Positions 1 to 8,527 of a stretch of 43,480 bases of DNA are shown in pieces. Position 1 is the first letter of the stretch. Each line of letters begins with the position of its first letter. Origin of the DNA: Patescibacteria group bacterium (lineage in GTDB: Bacteria; Patescibacteriota; Minisyncoccia; Minisyncoccales; JAHCRE01); assembly GCA_020148145.1 (NCBI GenBank), contig JAHCRE010000013.1, forward strand, positions 1 through 43,480. Direction: 5' to 3'. The position numbers and the translations under genes are program-made. The notes beneath the pieces were generated by a model. It did no database searches, was not told the origin of the DNA, and was given only the letters and a program-made list of their open reading frames with translations.

Positions 1-29
1 GTTCTCTCGAACTTCTCCTTCTTCGCCAT
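1..29 (-). CDS. tuf: Elongation factor Tu, N-terminus only (cut by window edge)
   Basis: Ten codons on the minus strand read MAKKEKFERT, matching the EF-Tu N-terminus (KEKFERTKPHVN in many bacteria). EF-Tu is the GTPase that delivers aminoacyl-tRNA to the ribosome. Only the start is inside the window. A purine-rich stretch (GGGAGGATAAGGA) lies just upstream and can serve as ribosome binding site. The codons end mostly in G or C, unlike most genes here, which fits a highly expressed gene. Upstream on the same strand lie tRNA-Thr, tRNA-Gly and tRNA-Pro, an order that recalls the conserved glyT-thrT-tufB operon. The call rests on a short match plus this synteny. Confidence 0.8.
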
Positions 30-160
30 TGGTCCTTATCCTCCCTCAGTTCCCATGCCTTACCGAGGACATTGTTTACGGGTTGAACGCTTCCGGCGCC
101 CATCCGACTGTTGGCGCGGTGCTACGCAATAAAACCGATCATTGTTAGACACATTCCCTG
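30..160 (-). other. tuf leader region
   Basis: This 131-nt stretch separates tRNA-Thr from tuf on the minus strand. It is more GC-rich than most intergenic DNA here. I see no open reading frame worth calling and no clear -10 box, so tuf may be co-transcribed with the tRNAs. Confidence 0.4.
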
Positions 161-235
<75 letters not shown>

Positions 236-265
236 TTCGTTCCAGCAGACTTTCTACCTTCCTGA

Positions 266-339
266 TGGAGCGGGTGATGGGAATCGAACCCACATCATCA
301 GGTTGGAAACCTGAGGCTTTACCACTAAGCTACACCCGC
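266..339 (-). tRNA. tRNA-Gly(TCC)
   Basis: Full cloverleaf on the minus strand. The acceptor GCGGGTG pairs with CACCCGC, the anticodon loop is TTTCCAA (TCC), the discriminator is T and CCA is encoded. It lies upstream of tRNA-Thr in the tuf-linked cluster. Confidence 0.95.
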
Positions 340-383
340 ATCAGCCTTCAGGCGTTGTAGTCGGTGGCTTTAGTTAATGAAAG

Positions 384-457
384 TCGGAGCGGAGGGATTT
401 GAACCCTCGATCTCCTGCTCCCAAAGCAGGCGCCCTAAACCACTAGGCCACGCTCCG
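384..457 (-). tRNA. tRNA-Pro(TGG)
   Basis: The acceptor CGGAGCG pairs with CGCTCCG, the anticodon stem is CCTGC/GCAGG and the loop TTTGGGA gives anticodon TGG. C1 and A73 are as usual for bacterial tRNA-Pro. CCA is not encoded, so it must be added by the CCA enzyme. Confidence 0.95.
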
Positions 458-510
458 CATCTTTTAATATAACAGCAATCTTTTCCTGTGTCAAAATATT
501 TTAAATATGT

Positions 511-516
511 TATAAT
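511..516 (+). promoter_or_regulatory. -10 box of the kinase gene
   Basis: A perfect TATAAT lies 7 nt before the ATG at 524. A weak -35 match (GTGTCA, 488-493) sits 17 nt upstream. Transcription would start at or next to the start codon. Confidence 0.6.
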
Positions 517-523
517 AAAAATG

Positions 524-1471
524 ATGAACTTCAAGAAAATCCTTGACCAGTTGAATATTCCTGCTCAGTGTAGAAAATATGAAACTCCTCTTTGGCAATG
601 TCCTCAGACCCTTTTTTTGCTCATGGGAGTACTTATTATTGGAACAGTTACCACTACCTATTCAGTAGGTAGAGTTTTTTTTGAGGATCCGGAAATGATA
701 GCCCTAATTGTCCTTTTATTAACCGCGGTTTTATTTACTATCGCCTTTGTCATTACTAGTTCTTTTGAAAGATTGGCTGAAGCCAATCGAATGAAGTCGG
801 AATTTGTTAAAATTGTTTCCCATCAGTTGCGTTCTCCCATTACTAATTTAAGTTGGGGGATTGATGCTTTAATGTCTGGAGAATTAGGAAGCATTAGAGA
901 AGGACAAGTAGAATATTTAAGAATTCTAAAAGAAAATTCAGGCCGGATGAAAGAATTAGTCGAGGATTTACTTAATGTTTTAAGAATTGAGGAGGGATCT
1001 TTACACTTTGGGAAAGAAAAAATTTCTTTAGAAGAAATAATAAAAAACTTAATTTTAAAATTCCAACCTTTTGCTAAAGCTTCAAATGTTAAGATAAAAT
1101 TTAAATCAACTCCAAGTCTACCAGAAGTTTTTACTGACCTTCACCAAATAAAAAACGTGATGGAGAATCTCTTGGATAATGCTATTCGCTATATTAAAGG
1201 AAAAGGAGAAATTGAGATTTATTTAAGGAAAAAGGAAAACGAAATTTTTTTTGAAATCAAAGATAATGGAGTTGGTATTCCTAAAGAAGATCAAAAATAT
1301 ATTTTCCAGAAATTTTTTCGGGCAAAAAACATAAAGAGGTCGGAAATCAAAGGAAGTGGTCTGGGCCTTTTTATTACCAAATCAATTATTGAAAGATTAG
1401 GAGGGAAAATTTGGTTTGAATCTAAGGAGAATAAAGGGACAACTTTTTGGTTCACTTTACCAATTAAATAA
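524..1471 (+). CDS. Membrane sensor histidine kinase
   Basis: The protein (315 aa from ATG 524) has two N-terminal membrane helices (about residues 31-75) and then a histidine kinase core. The HisKA phospho-acceptor is in SHQLRSP. The ATPase domain shows the N box (ENLLDNAIRY), G1 (DNGVGIP), the F box and G2 (GSGLGLFI). It should autophosphorylate on the histidine and pass the phosphate to a regulator, probably the receiver protein encoded next. No PAS or HAMP domain is visible, so the signal is unknown. A GTG at 488 is in frame but lies within the promoter. ATG 521 is also possible. Confidence 0.88.
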   Translation: MNFKKILDQLNIPAQCRKYETPLWQCPQTLFLLMGVLIIGTVTTTYSVGRVFFEDPEMIALIVLLLTAVLFTIAFVITSSFERLAEANRMKSEFVKIVSHQLRSPITNLSWGIDALMSGELGSIREGQVEYLRILKENSGRMKELVEDLLNVLRIEEGSLHFGKEKISLEEIIKNLILKFQPFAKASNVKIKFKSTPSLPEVFTDLHQIKNVMENLLDNAIRYIKGKGEIEIYLRKKENEIFFEIKDNGVGIPKEDQKYIFQKFFRAKNIKRSEIKGSGLGLFITKSIIERLGGKIWFESKENKGTTFWFTLPIK

Positions 1472-1556
1472 CTGATTAGCTTGTAGCTTATTAGCTTATT
1501 AGGAATTTATAACATACTAAAAAGCTAACCGGCTAAGAAGCTAAAAAGCTAAATAT
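1472..1556 (+). repeat. Short AT-rich repeat tract with inverted arms
   Basis: The gap between kinase and regulator is made of repeated TTAGCTTRTTAGCTT-like units followed by their complement (AAAAGCTAA repeated). The two arms can fold into an imperfect hairpin. It may regulate the regulator gene, or just be one of the simple repeats scattered through this genome. Confidence 0.6.
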
Positions 1557-1928
1557 ATGAAAAAAATATTATTTATTGAAGACGAATTAGCTCTTCACCA
1601 AACTTTTGGAAATATTTTAAGAGAGAAGGGTTATGAAATGATTTCGGCCTTTGATGGAGAAGAAGGCCTCAAATTAATAAAAACTGAAAAACCAGATTTA
1701 ATTCTTTTGGACCTTATTTTACCAAAGATCAATGGTTTTGAGGTTTTAAAGAGATTAAAAGAGGAAAAAGAGATAAAGAAAATCCCGGTTATTATTATAA
1801 CTAACCTTGAAGATATGGAAAACATAAATAAAGCCCTTGAATTGGGAGCAACAACTTACTTAGTAAAGGCAAGTTATAGCCCAGAAGAAGTATTAGAGAA
1901 AATCAAAAAAATCTTAGGAGAACGCTAA
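1557..1928 (+). CDS. Single-domain response regulator (receiver only)
   Basis: The 123-aa protein is a complete CheY-like receiver domain with no output domain. Visible residues are the acidic pair in FIEDE, the phospho-acceptor aspartate in LILLDLILP, the threonine in IIITN and the conserved lysine in YLVKA. It probably takes phosphate from the upstream kinase and acts by protein contact. Its position directly before pilB, with a 19-nt gap, suggests a role in pilus control, as with CheY-like regulators of other type IV pili (inference). Confidence 0.9.
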   Translation: MKKILFIEDELALHQTFGNILREKGYEMISAFDGEEGLKLIKTEKPDLILLDLILPKINGFEVLKRLKEEKEIKKIPVIIITNLEDMENINKALELGATTYLVKASYSPEEVLEKIKKILGER

Positions 1929-1947
1929 AAAATTCATAGTTTAGAAT

Positions 1948-3696
1948 ATGAGAATTGAACCAAGACAATTAAAAGCCTTTCTTTTAGATGCTGGTTTGGT
2001 GACTAAAGAGCAATTTGAAAAAGCCCTAAAAAAAGCGGAAAAAAATAGACAGAGGGTCGGCGATGTTTTAGTTTCTGAAGGTTTAATTACCCAGGAGGAA
2101 TTAATCAAGCTCGAGGCCTATATTCTGGGAATTCCCTTTATTGACTTAGAAAAGCAGAAAATCTCACCTGAAATTTTAAAGATTATTCCTGAACCAATTG
2201 CCAGATCCCATAATATTGTTGCTTATAGAAAAAAAGGGAAAAAATTAGAAGTAGCCATGCTAGATCCAGAAGATTTAAGGACTATTGAGTTCATTAAAAA
2301 GAAGGCCAATCTGAGGATTTTACCAAGACTAACCACCCCAGATTCTATTAAAAATGTTTTGCGTCAATACCAAAAGACTTTGGAGGCTGAATTTGGAGAG
2401 ATAATAAAAAAAGAGGTTGGGGAAATAATTCCAATAAGAGAAGAAGAGATGGTGGAAGAAAAAGAGGAACTAAAAAAAGTAGCCGAGGAATTACCAGTCA
2501 TTCGGATTGTTGACACTTTGTTAAAGCACGCCGTTTTACAGAGAGCTTCTGATATTCATATAGAACCAACAGAAAAAGAGGTAATAATTAGATATCGAAT
2601 TGATGGAATTTTACGTGATGCCATGGTTCTTCCAAAACAGGCCAGTTCAGGAGTTGTAGCCAGAATTAAAGTCCTCTCTCGTCTAAAATTGGATGAACAT
2701 CGACTCCCCCAAGATGGCCGGTTTAAAATTGAAACTGAGGAATATCGCTATTCTCTTCGAGTTTCCATTCTCCCAGTTTTTAATGGAGAGAAGATTGTCA
2801 TGAGATTATTACCAGAAAAGGCTAAAGCCTTCACTTTAGAAGGTCTAGGACTGAGGGGGGAAGCCCTAGAAAGAATTCAAACTAATTTAAGAAAACCAGT
2901 AGGAATGATTTTGGTTACTGGCCCTACTGGCTGTGGAAAAACCACAACTTTGTATGCCATGATGGAGATTTTAAATACTCCGGCAGTTAATATTTCAACC
3001 GTTGAAGACCCAATCGAATATCGAATGCCAAGAATCAATCAGACCCAGGTTAATCCCAAGATAGGTTTGACTTTTGCCTCAGGATTAAGAGCTTTTGTTA
3101 GGCAAGATCCAGATATTATTATGGTTGGGGAAATTAGAGATAATGAAACCACTGCCTTAGCTATTAATGCTAGCTTGACCGGACATTCAGTTTTATCAAC
3201 TTTACATACCACTAATGCTGCTGGCGCCGTTCCTCGATTAATCGATATGAAGGCTGAACCATTTCTGATTTCCTCAACTTTAAATTGCATTTTAGCCCAA
3301 AGATTGGTCAGAAGATTTTGTAAAGAAAAAGAAAAATACAATCCATCAGAATCAGAAATAGAAAATTTAAAAAAATATTGCGATTTGGATAGAATTTTGC
3401 AAATTTTAAGAGAAGAAAAGCTGATTAAAAAAGATCAAACCTTTAAAGACATTGAATTTTATCGGCCAAAGTCCTCAAAAGAATGCCCAGAAGGTTATAA
3501 GGGCCGAATTGGAATCTTTGAAGTTTTACCAGTTACTGAAACTATAAAAGAGTTAATTGTGAAACAGGCTACTTCTGACCAGATTCAGGTCCAGGCCCAG
3601 AAAGAAGGGATGAGAACAATGATTGAAGATGGATTTTTAAAGGCTGCCCAGGGAATAACCTCAATCGAGGAAGTGTTAAGAGTTATAATTGAGTAA
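1948..3696 (+). CDS. pilB: Type IV pilus assembly ATPase PilB (GspE family)
   Basis: This 582-aa protein powers pilus extension from the cytoplasmic face of the membrane. The N-terminal 150 residues form a GspE/MshEN-type domain (GLVTKEQFEKAL). The C-terminal ATPase has Walker A (GPTGCGKTT), an Asp-rich segment around EDPIEY and a Walker B region (DIIMVGEIRD). The usual paired CxxC zinc motif is reduced to scattered cysteines (RRFC, KYC, KECPEGYKGR). It starts the pilus operon and is followed by a family A repeat before pilC. Confidence 0.95.
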   Translation: MRIEPRQLKAFLLDAGLVTKEQFEKALKKAEKNRQRVGDVLVSEGLITQEELIKLEAYILGIPFIDLEKQKISPEILKIIPEPIARSHNIVAYRKKGKKLEVAMLDPEDLRTIEFIKKKANLRILPRLTTPDSIKNVLRQYQKTLEAEFGEIIKKEVGEIIPIREEEMVEEKEELKKVAEELPVIRIVDTLLKHAVLQRASDIHIEPTEKEVIIRYRIDGILRDAMVLPKQASSGVVARIKVLSRLKLDEHRLPQDGRFKIETEEYRYSLRVSILPVFNGEKIVMRLLPEKAKAFTLEGLGLRGEALERIQTNLRKPVGMILVTGPTGCGKTTTLYAMMEILNTPAVNISTVEDPIEYRMPRINQTQVNPKIGLTFASGLRAFVRQDPDIIMVGEIRDNETTALAINASLTGHSVLSTLHTTNAAGAVPRLIDMKAEPFLISSTLNCILAQRLVRRFCKEKEKYNPSESEIENLKKYCDLDRILQILREEKLIKKDQTFKDIEFYRPKSSKECPEGYKGRIGIFEVLPVTETIKELIVKQATSDQIQVQAQKEGMRTMIEDGFLKAAQGITSIEEVLRVIIE

Positions 3697-3697
3697 A

Positions 3698-3952
3698 AAC
3701 CCATATCGGAAGAGGGTCGGTCAAGACGCGAGGCTTCTCCGCGAAACCTGCGAAGCGGGTTGAGTCGGAAAGCCCCGTCTGGGAAACCTTTCGGTTTCCC
3801 CGTATAGGAAAATATTAAAAACCGAAGGGACGCGAGAGTTCTTAGCTCTGCGGAAACTCCCGTCCTAGGGTTTTTAAAGAGCGAGCCCGAAACCCAAAGG
3901 GCGCCAGCCGAAGGCTGGGAGAGGGCGAGCGATCTAAATCTGTAGTACCACT
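3698..3952 (+). repeat. Family A structured GC-rich element, copy 1
   Basis: The core is 3698-3935. The remaining 17 nt up to the pilC ATG also resemble copy 2. It is far richer in GC than its surroundings and has no credible ORF. Helices visible include GGGAAACC/GGTTTCCC at about 3780, a long compound stem with outer arms AAAAACC/GGTTTTT, and CCAGCC/GGCTGG near the end. It lies between the pilB stop and pilC start, so it is probably transcribed with the operon. Function unknown. Confidence 0.9.
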
Positions 3953-5176
3953 ATGCCTAAGTATTTTTATACTGCCAAATCTTTTGGAGGAGAAATGAAA
4001 TCAGAAGTTTTGGAAGCCGAAGACCTCCATCAATTAGCCAGAACTCTTCGCCAAGAAGGATATATTTTAATTTCGGCAACTTTGGAGGGAAGGGAGGTTA
4101 AGGAAAGAAAATTTGAGATCTCCCTTCCTTTTTTTGGAGGAGTTTCTCTGATTGAGAAAATGATGTTTACTAGAAACCTTCGGGTGATGATTGCTGCCGG
4201 CGTTTCTTTGCCTCGGGCCTTGGGAACTTTGGCCATACAGTCAAAAAGTAAAAAGTTTAGAGAGGCTTTATTAGATATAGCCGAAGAGATAACTAAAGGG
4301 AAGAATTTTTCTGACTCTTTGGCTAAATATCCTGATATTTTTTCTGAACTTTTCTCCAGCATGGTAAAGATAGGGGAAGAGGCAGGAACTTTGGAAGATG
4401 TTTTAAAAACTTTAACCGGACAGATGGAAAGGGAGTACGAATTATCATCAAAAGTAAAGGGGGCAATGATCTACCCAGCAGTTATCATTTGCGCAATGAT
4501 AGGGATTGGAATTTTAATGCTGGTTATGGTTGTCCCGAGATTAGCCGAAACTTTTGAGGAATTGAATGTTGAACTTCCTCCCACCACCCAATTAGTAATT
4601 TCTTTAGGTAATTTTTTGGCTGAAAAATGGCCCCTTGCTATTTTAATCGTTTTTGCCACTTTATTTTTATTCAGATTGATTTTAAAGACAAAAGAAGGAA
4701 AAAGAATAATCGATACCTTAATTTTAAAAATTCCTATTGTCTCACCCATTATTAGAAAAACTAACTCTGCCTATACAGTCAGAACTTTAAGTTCTCTTAT
4801 CACCTCAGGAGTGCCGATTGTGAGATCTCTAGAGATTACTTCTGGGGCTTTAGGAAATGTTCATTTTCGAGAGGCAATGGCAGCCTCTGCCATAAAAGTT
4901 AGAAAAGGCTCTAAATTATCTAAAGCTTTGAGGCCTTATCAGAATATTTATCCTCCTTTAGTTATTCAGATGATTGAAGTAGGAGAAGAAACCGGCCAAA
5001 CTTCAGATATATTAGCAAAATTAGCTGATTTTTTTGAAGAAGAGGTTACTAATGCTACTAAAAACTTAACGGCAGTTATTGAGCCAGTTTTAATGCTTCT
5101 TATCGGAGCGGTTGTAGGGCTTTTTGCCGTGTCAATGATTCAGCCAATATATTCTATGTTAGGAGCGATAAAGTAA
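3953..5176 (+). CDS. pilC: Type IV pilus inner-membrane platform protein PilC
   Basis: The 407-aa protein has the two repeated GspF/T2SSF domains of this family, each ending in membrane helices (about residues 170-190, 220-240 and 375-400). The two halves share the FLRxLxxxIxxGVPLxxAL-like pattern (here MFTRNLRVMIAAGVSL and YTVRTLSSLITSGVPI). It anchors PilB and the PilM-N-O complex in the inner membrane. Its ATG follows directly on a family A element, whose end therefore forms its 5' leader. Confidence 0.95.
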   Translation: MPKYFYTAKSFGGEMKSEVLEAEDLHQLARTLRQEGYILISATLEGREVKERKFEISLPFFGGVSLIEKMMFTRNLRVMIAAGVSLPRALGTLAIQSKSKKFREALLDIAEEITKGKNFSDSLAKYPDIFSELFSSMVKIGEEAGTLEDVLKTLTGQMEREYELSSKVKGAMIYPAVIICAMIGIGILMLVMVVPRLAETFEELNVELPPTTQLVISLGNFLAEKWPLAILIVFATLFLFRLILKTKEGKRIIDTLILKIPIVSPIIRKTNSAYTVRTLSSLITSGVPIVRSLEITSGALGNVHFREAMAASAIKVRKGSKLSKALRPYQNIYPPLVIQMIEVGEETGQTSDILAKLADFFEEEVTNATKNLTAVIEPVLMLLIGAVVGLFAVSMIQPIYSMLGAIK

Positions 5177-5188
5177 TTAAGGAAAAAA

Positions 5189-6070
5189 ATGAAAAATAAT
5201 TTTGGAGTTACCTTAGTTGAGTTATTGGTAATTATTGGAATTATAATTATTTTAACTCTCATTGCCACTCCAAGCCTTCGCTTCTTTCAAAGAGAATCAG
5301 ATTTAAATAATAGCACCGAGGAAATTATTAATACTTTAAGATTAGCCCAAAATAAAACCTTAGCTTCTGAGGAAGCTAGTCAATACGGAGTCTACTTTGA
5401 TAACACTACCTCGTCTCATCAATACACATTATTTAAAGGCACAGATTTCGCCTCCAGAGATAGTTCTTTTGATGAAATTCATAAATTACCAAAGACAGTA
5501 GAAATTTATGAAATTAATTTAGGTGGAGAAAATGAGGTAGTTTTTATTCGAGTAACGGGAGAAACCGGGCAATCTGGCAATATTTCTTTAAGATTAAAAA
5601 CTGATATTACAAAGGCTAAGGCTATCTATATTGAAAGTTCTGGCCAGGTGGGACTAACTGCCTCCTCAGTTCCTCCTAACGGTCGGATAAGAGATTCCAG
5701 GCATGTTCATTTTGATTTGGGATGGAGTATTCAAAACTCCACTAATTTAAAATTTTATTTTCCCAATGCTCCCCAAACAGAGATTATAGGCATGGCAGAT
5801 TATTTCAATGCTGATAAGACAGAATTTGATTGGGAAGGGATATTCTCTGTAGGTGGAAATGATCAAGTATTCCAGGTTCATACCCATTCTCTTGATGCAT
5901 TTAATACTCTCCTCTGTATTCATCGTGATCGAAACAACGGAAAAAATAACCAAGAAGTAATAATTTATATTGTTGATGGGGGAATAGATAAAGACATTAC
6001 TCATTATTTAGCCGATATAGCAGATAATGTAGAAAAAGGTTTTCATGTTAACACCATGGAAAAACAATAA
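5189..6070 (+). CDS. Prepilin-like protein with long C-terminal domain
   Basis: A short positive leader ends in glycine and is followed by VTLVELL, with the conserved Glu at position 5 of the mature protein, so a prepilin peptidase should cut after that Gly. A 20-residue hydrophobic helix follows. The first 150 residues look GspH/FimT-like. The C-terminal half (to 293 aa) is unrecognised and longer than in most pseudopilins. It is probably a minor pilin. It overlaps the next gene by 26 nt, which suggests coupled translation. Confidence 0.8.
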   Translation: MKNNFGVTLVELLVIIGIIIILTLIATPSLRFFQRESDLNNSTEEIINTLRLAQNKTLASEEASQYGVYFDNTTSSHQYTLFKGTDFASRDSSFDEIHKLPKTVEIYEINLGGENEVVFIRVTGETGQSGNISLRLKTDITKAKAIYIESSGQVGLTASSVPPNGRIRDSRHVHFDLGWSIQNSTNLKFYFPNAPQTEIIGMADYFNADKTEFDWEGIFSVGGNDQVFQVHTHSLDAFNTLLCIHRDRNNGKNNQEVIIYIVDGGIDKDITHYLADIADNVEKGFHVNTMEKQ

Positions 6071-6530
6071 AAAAGGAATATCAATCATAGAGATTTTAAT
6101 AGTTATTGCTATCATTGTCATTGCCTTTGCTAGTCTTTTGGGTGTAGCCACTTTTTCCCTAAGGGTTTCTACTTTAATAAAAGAGACCAATCAGGCTAAT
6201 GTTTTAGCCCAAGAGACAATTGAAGTAGTCAGAAATTTTCGAGATGGGACAGACTGGAATATCAATGGATTGGGGACCTTAACTGTTGAAAATACTTATC
6301 ATCTAGAAAAGACAGCTGATATTCCTCCTCAGTGGAATTTGGTTTTAGGTGAAGAGACAATTAATGGTTTTGTTCGAAAAGTTATTTTTTCAGATGTTCA
6401 GCGAGATGCTAATGATAATATTGTCGAAACCGGGGGAACAAACGATCCTAATACAAAAAAGGTAACTGCGACTGTTTCTTGGAGAGATAAAAAAGTAGAA
6501 ATAGTAACCTATCTGACTAATTGGAGATAA
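6045..6530 (+). CDS. Prepilin-like protein (PilV type)
   Basis: The 161-aa protein has the leader MLTPWKNNKKG followed by ISIIEILIVIAIIVIA, a type III signal with Glu5 and a class IV pilin helix. The ANVLAQETIEVVRNFRD segment after the helix is typical of PilV/PulI-like minor pilins. The start lies inside the 3' end of the previous prepilin gene in another frame. Confidence 0.85.
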   Translation: MLTPWKNNKKGISIIEILIVIAIIVIAFASLLGVATFSLRVSTLIKETNQANVLAQETIEVVRNFRDGTDWNINGLGTLTVENTYHLEKTADIPPQWNLVLGEETINGFVRKVIFSDVQRDANDNIVETGGTNDPNTKKVTATVSWRDKKVEIVTYLTNWR

Positions 6531-6555
6531 TGAACGAGCTATTTCAAAAAAATTT

Positions 6556-6600
6556 TACCCCGCACTTTTCAAATCTTAAAAAGTACCGGTACGGGGATAA
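6556..6600 (+). repeat. Palindromic GC-rich leader element
   Basis: ACCCCGcACTTTT and AAAAAGT...CGGGGAT form an interrupted inverted repeat between the end of one prepilin gene and the ATG at 6605. It could fold in the mRNA just upstream of that start. Confidence 0.5.
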
Positions 6601-6604
6601 CAAA

Positions 6605-7126
6605 ATGAAAGAGGTAGGGTTCACCCTAATGGAAATTTTAGTTTATATTGCCGTTCTTTCTATTGTTATCATCGCTATTTCTTCTTTTTTAATCTGGTCT
6701 ATTCATTCCAATACCAAAGCTAAAGTTATGAGAGAGACTTTAAATAATGCTAGAAGAGTTATGGAAATGATGACTTATGAAATAAAAGAAGCAAAAAGCA
6801 TTTATATCCCTACTAGTGTTTTTAATTCCCATCCCGGTCAACTTTCTTTAGAAACAGTAAAATATTTGCCAGAAGGAGAAAAAAATACTTATATTGATTT
6901 TTATCTTTGTGATACTAAACTCTGTTTTAAAAAGGAATCTCAGGCTTCCTTTGCTTTAACTTCAGATAGTGTGGAAATAGGTAATTTAGTTTTTAGCCGA
7001 GTTGTCTCTGGAGAAACCCCTTCTCTTCAGGTTGACCTAAAGATTGATTATAAAAATCCAGCTAATCGACCAGAGTACCAAGCTTCAGTTAATTTAAAGT
7101 CTACTGTTTCTTTAAGGAATTATTAA
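6605..7126 (+). CDS. Prepilin-like protein (PilW/GspJ type)
   Basis: I place the start at ATG 6605 because it gives a compact leader MKEVG followed by FTLMEILVYIAVLSIVII, a classic prepilin signal with Glu5. The open frame extends upstream to 6521 but that part reads through a palindromic repeat. The protein is 173 aa. The segment NARRVMEMMTYEIKEAKSIY is typical of GspJ/PilW-like minor pilins. It lies within the prepilin run of the pilus operon. Confidence 0.82.
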   Translation: MKEVGFTLMEILVYIAVLSIVIIAISSFLIWSIHSNTKAKVMRETLNNARRVMEMMTYEIKEAKSIYIPTSVFNSHPGQLSLETVKYLPEGEKNTYIDFYLCDTKLCFKKESQASFALTSDSVEIGNLVFSRVVSGETPSLQVDLKIDYKNPANRPEYQASVNLKSTVSLRNY

Positions 7127-7127
7127 A

Positions 7128-8444
7128 ATGTTAAGTCTAAAAAATAATCAGAAAGGATTTGCCGCCTTTTTTATAACCATTTTAGTTTTAGCGGTGATGT
7201 TTGGTATTGCCCTGAGTATTGCCATTTTGACTTTAGGTGAACAGCGAATTTCAGGAAACATTGTTAAATCAAGCCAGGCTTATTATACAGCTGAGGCAGG
7301 GATTGAAGATGCTTTATTAAGGCTTGCCAAAGTAAAGCAATGGTCAAGCCCCTATAATTTGAGTGCCGGCAATGGGACGGCGGCAATCGAGATATCAGAT
7401 ATCATTGGCGGCTCGAGAATAATTACTTCTAATGGCGAAGTAAAAAATCGAGAAAGAAAGATTCAAATAGTTTATCAAATTACTAGCGAGGAAGTCTCTT
7501 TTCATTACGGTGCTCAGGCTGGGAGAGGAGGAATGGTTATGGAGCCTAATAGCAAGATTATGGGGAATGTCTTTTCAAATGGCACTGTTGTTTGTCCCGA
7601 TCCAACTGGCCGAGCTTTTATTACTAATAATCTTATTGTTGCCCGGAATGGACAAAAAATCGAGAGATTAGAAATTGGCGATCCTGATCCGGCTACTCCA
7701 ATTGATAAAGCCCAAGCTCATACTTGTGTTGGTTGCCTAATCCACGGAATTCTTTACTATGTTTCAGAAGGTGGTGGCAGTGCTGGCGATTGTATTGTTG
7801 ATGAAGAAATAAAGGTTCTTCCTAATGAAATCGAAGAAGAAAATTTACCTATTTCTGATGAACAAATTCAAAACTGGAAAAATGATGCTAGCCGTAATAA
7901 TGATCCAGCTTGTATTTATACTGGAGACTATACGATTCCTGGCGGGGTGACAGAATCCCTTGGCCCTTTGAGAATTGAAGGGAATTTGACTCTCGGTAAC
8001 AGTGCAATCTTAATAATGGTTGCCACAATCCACGTAACTGGTAATATTACTATTAATCCCAATGCTATCATTGAACTTGATCCAGACTATGAGTCACTAA
8101 GTGGTCTAATTCTCGCTGATGGAAAAATTATTGTTGAGAATAATGCAATTCTCCGTGGTTCTGGTCAGCCAGAGAGTTATATAATGCTTCTTTCCACCGA
8201 TTCTTCTTTAGACGAAGCTAATCCCGCTATTTATGTAAAGAACTCGGCTGAAGGGGCGATTTTCTATACAACTCAAGGTATAATGCGATTAAGGAATAAT
8301 ATGAAAATTAGAGAAGCTACCGGATATAAAGTTTATCTTGATAATAATGCAGAGATTGAATATGAATCCGGTTTGGAAAAGACTAATTTTAGCAGTGGTC
8401 CTGGAGGTACTTGGACAGTAGTAAGTTGGAGAGAGATAGAGTAG
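7128..8444 (+). CDS. PilX-like pilus protein with repetitive C-terminal domain
   Basis: The 438-aa protein begins with a prepilin-like N-terminus (NNQKG followed by FAAFFITILVLAVM) but lacks Glu5, as do GspK/PilX-type minor pilins. The AYYTAEAGIEDALLRL segment is characteristic of PilX N-terminal domains. From about residue 130 the sequence has short repeats with N-I-x-V/I and G-N-x-T patterns (for example IHVTGNITINPNA), suggesting a beta-helix. Several cysteines may form disulfides outside the cell. It may be a pilus tip or adhesive subunit (inference). Confidence 0.75.
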   Translation: MLSLKNNQKGFAAFFITILVLAVMFGIALSIAILTLGEQRISGNIVKSSQAYYTAEAGIEDALLRLAKVKQWSSPYNLSAGNGTAAIEISDIIGGSRIITSNGEVKNRERKIQIVYQITSEEVSFHYGAQAGRGGMVMEPNSKIMGNVFSNGTVVCPDPTGRAFITNNLIVARNGQKIERLEIGDPDPATPIDKAQAHTCVGCLIHGILYYVSEGGGSAGDCIVDEEIKVLPNEIEEENLPISDEQIQNWKNDASRNNDPACIYTGDYTIPGGVTESLGPLRIEGNLTLGNSAILIMVATIHVTGNITINPNAIIELDPDYESLSGLILADGKIIVENNAILRGSGQPESYIMLLSTDSSLDEANPAIYVKNSAEGAIFYTTQGIMRLRNNMKIREATGYKVYLDNNAEIEYESGLEKTNFSSGPGGTWTVVSWREIE

Positions 8445-8471
8445 AGTCCCTAGAGATCTGAAACTATAAAC

Positions 8472-8491
8472 GTGGCTTAGAGCCACTTTTT
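8472..8491 (+). terminator. Rho-independent terminator
   Basis: GTGGCT and AGCCAC form a 6-bp stem with a TAG loop, followed by TTTTT. It closes the pilB-to-PilX transcript before a new promoter for pilM. Confidence 0.8.
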
Positions 8492-8510
8492 GTTCTTATT
8501 TTTTTAATGA

Positions 8511-8516
8511 TATAAT
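8511..8516 (+). promoter_or_regulatory. -10 box of the pilMNO operon
   Basis: A perfect TATAAT lies just after a terminator and 11 nt before the pilM ATG, leaving a leader of only a few nucleotides. Confidence 0.6.
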
Positions 8517-8527
8517 TTAATTAGTAA

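Noticed and set aside
3698-3952. Family A as a group I or group II intron
   Set aside because: I could not find a domain V hairpin or the conserved P/Q/R/S elements, and no maturase or reverse transcriptase is in the window.
6555-6569. 15-nt sequence shared with 41361-41375 (reverse complement)
   Set aside because: In a 43-kb window one or two chance 15-mer matches are expected, so on its own this is not evidence of a repeat family.
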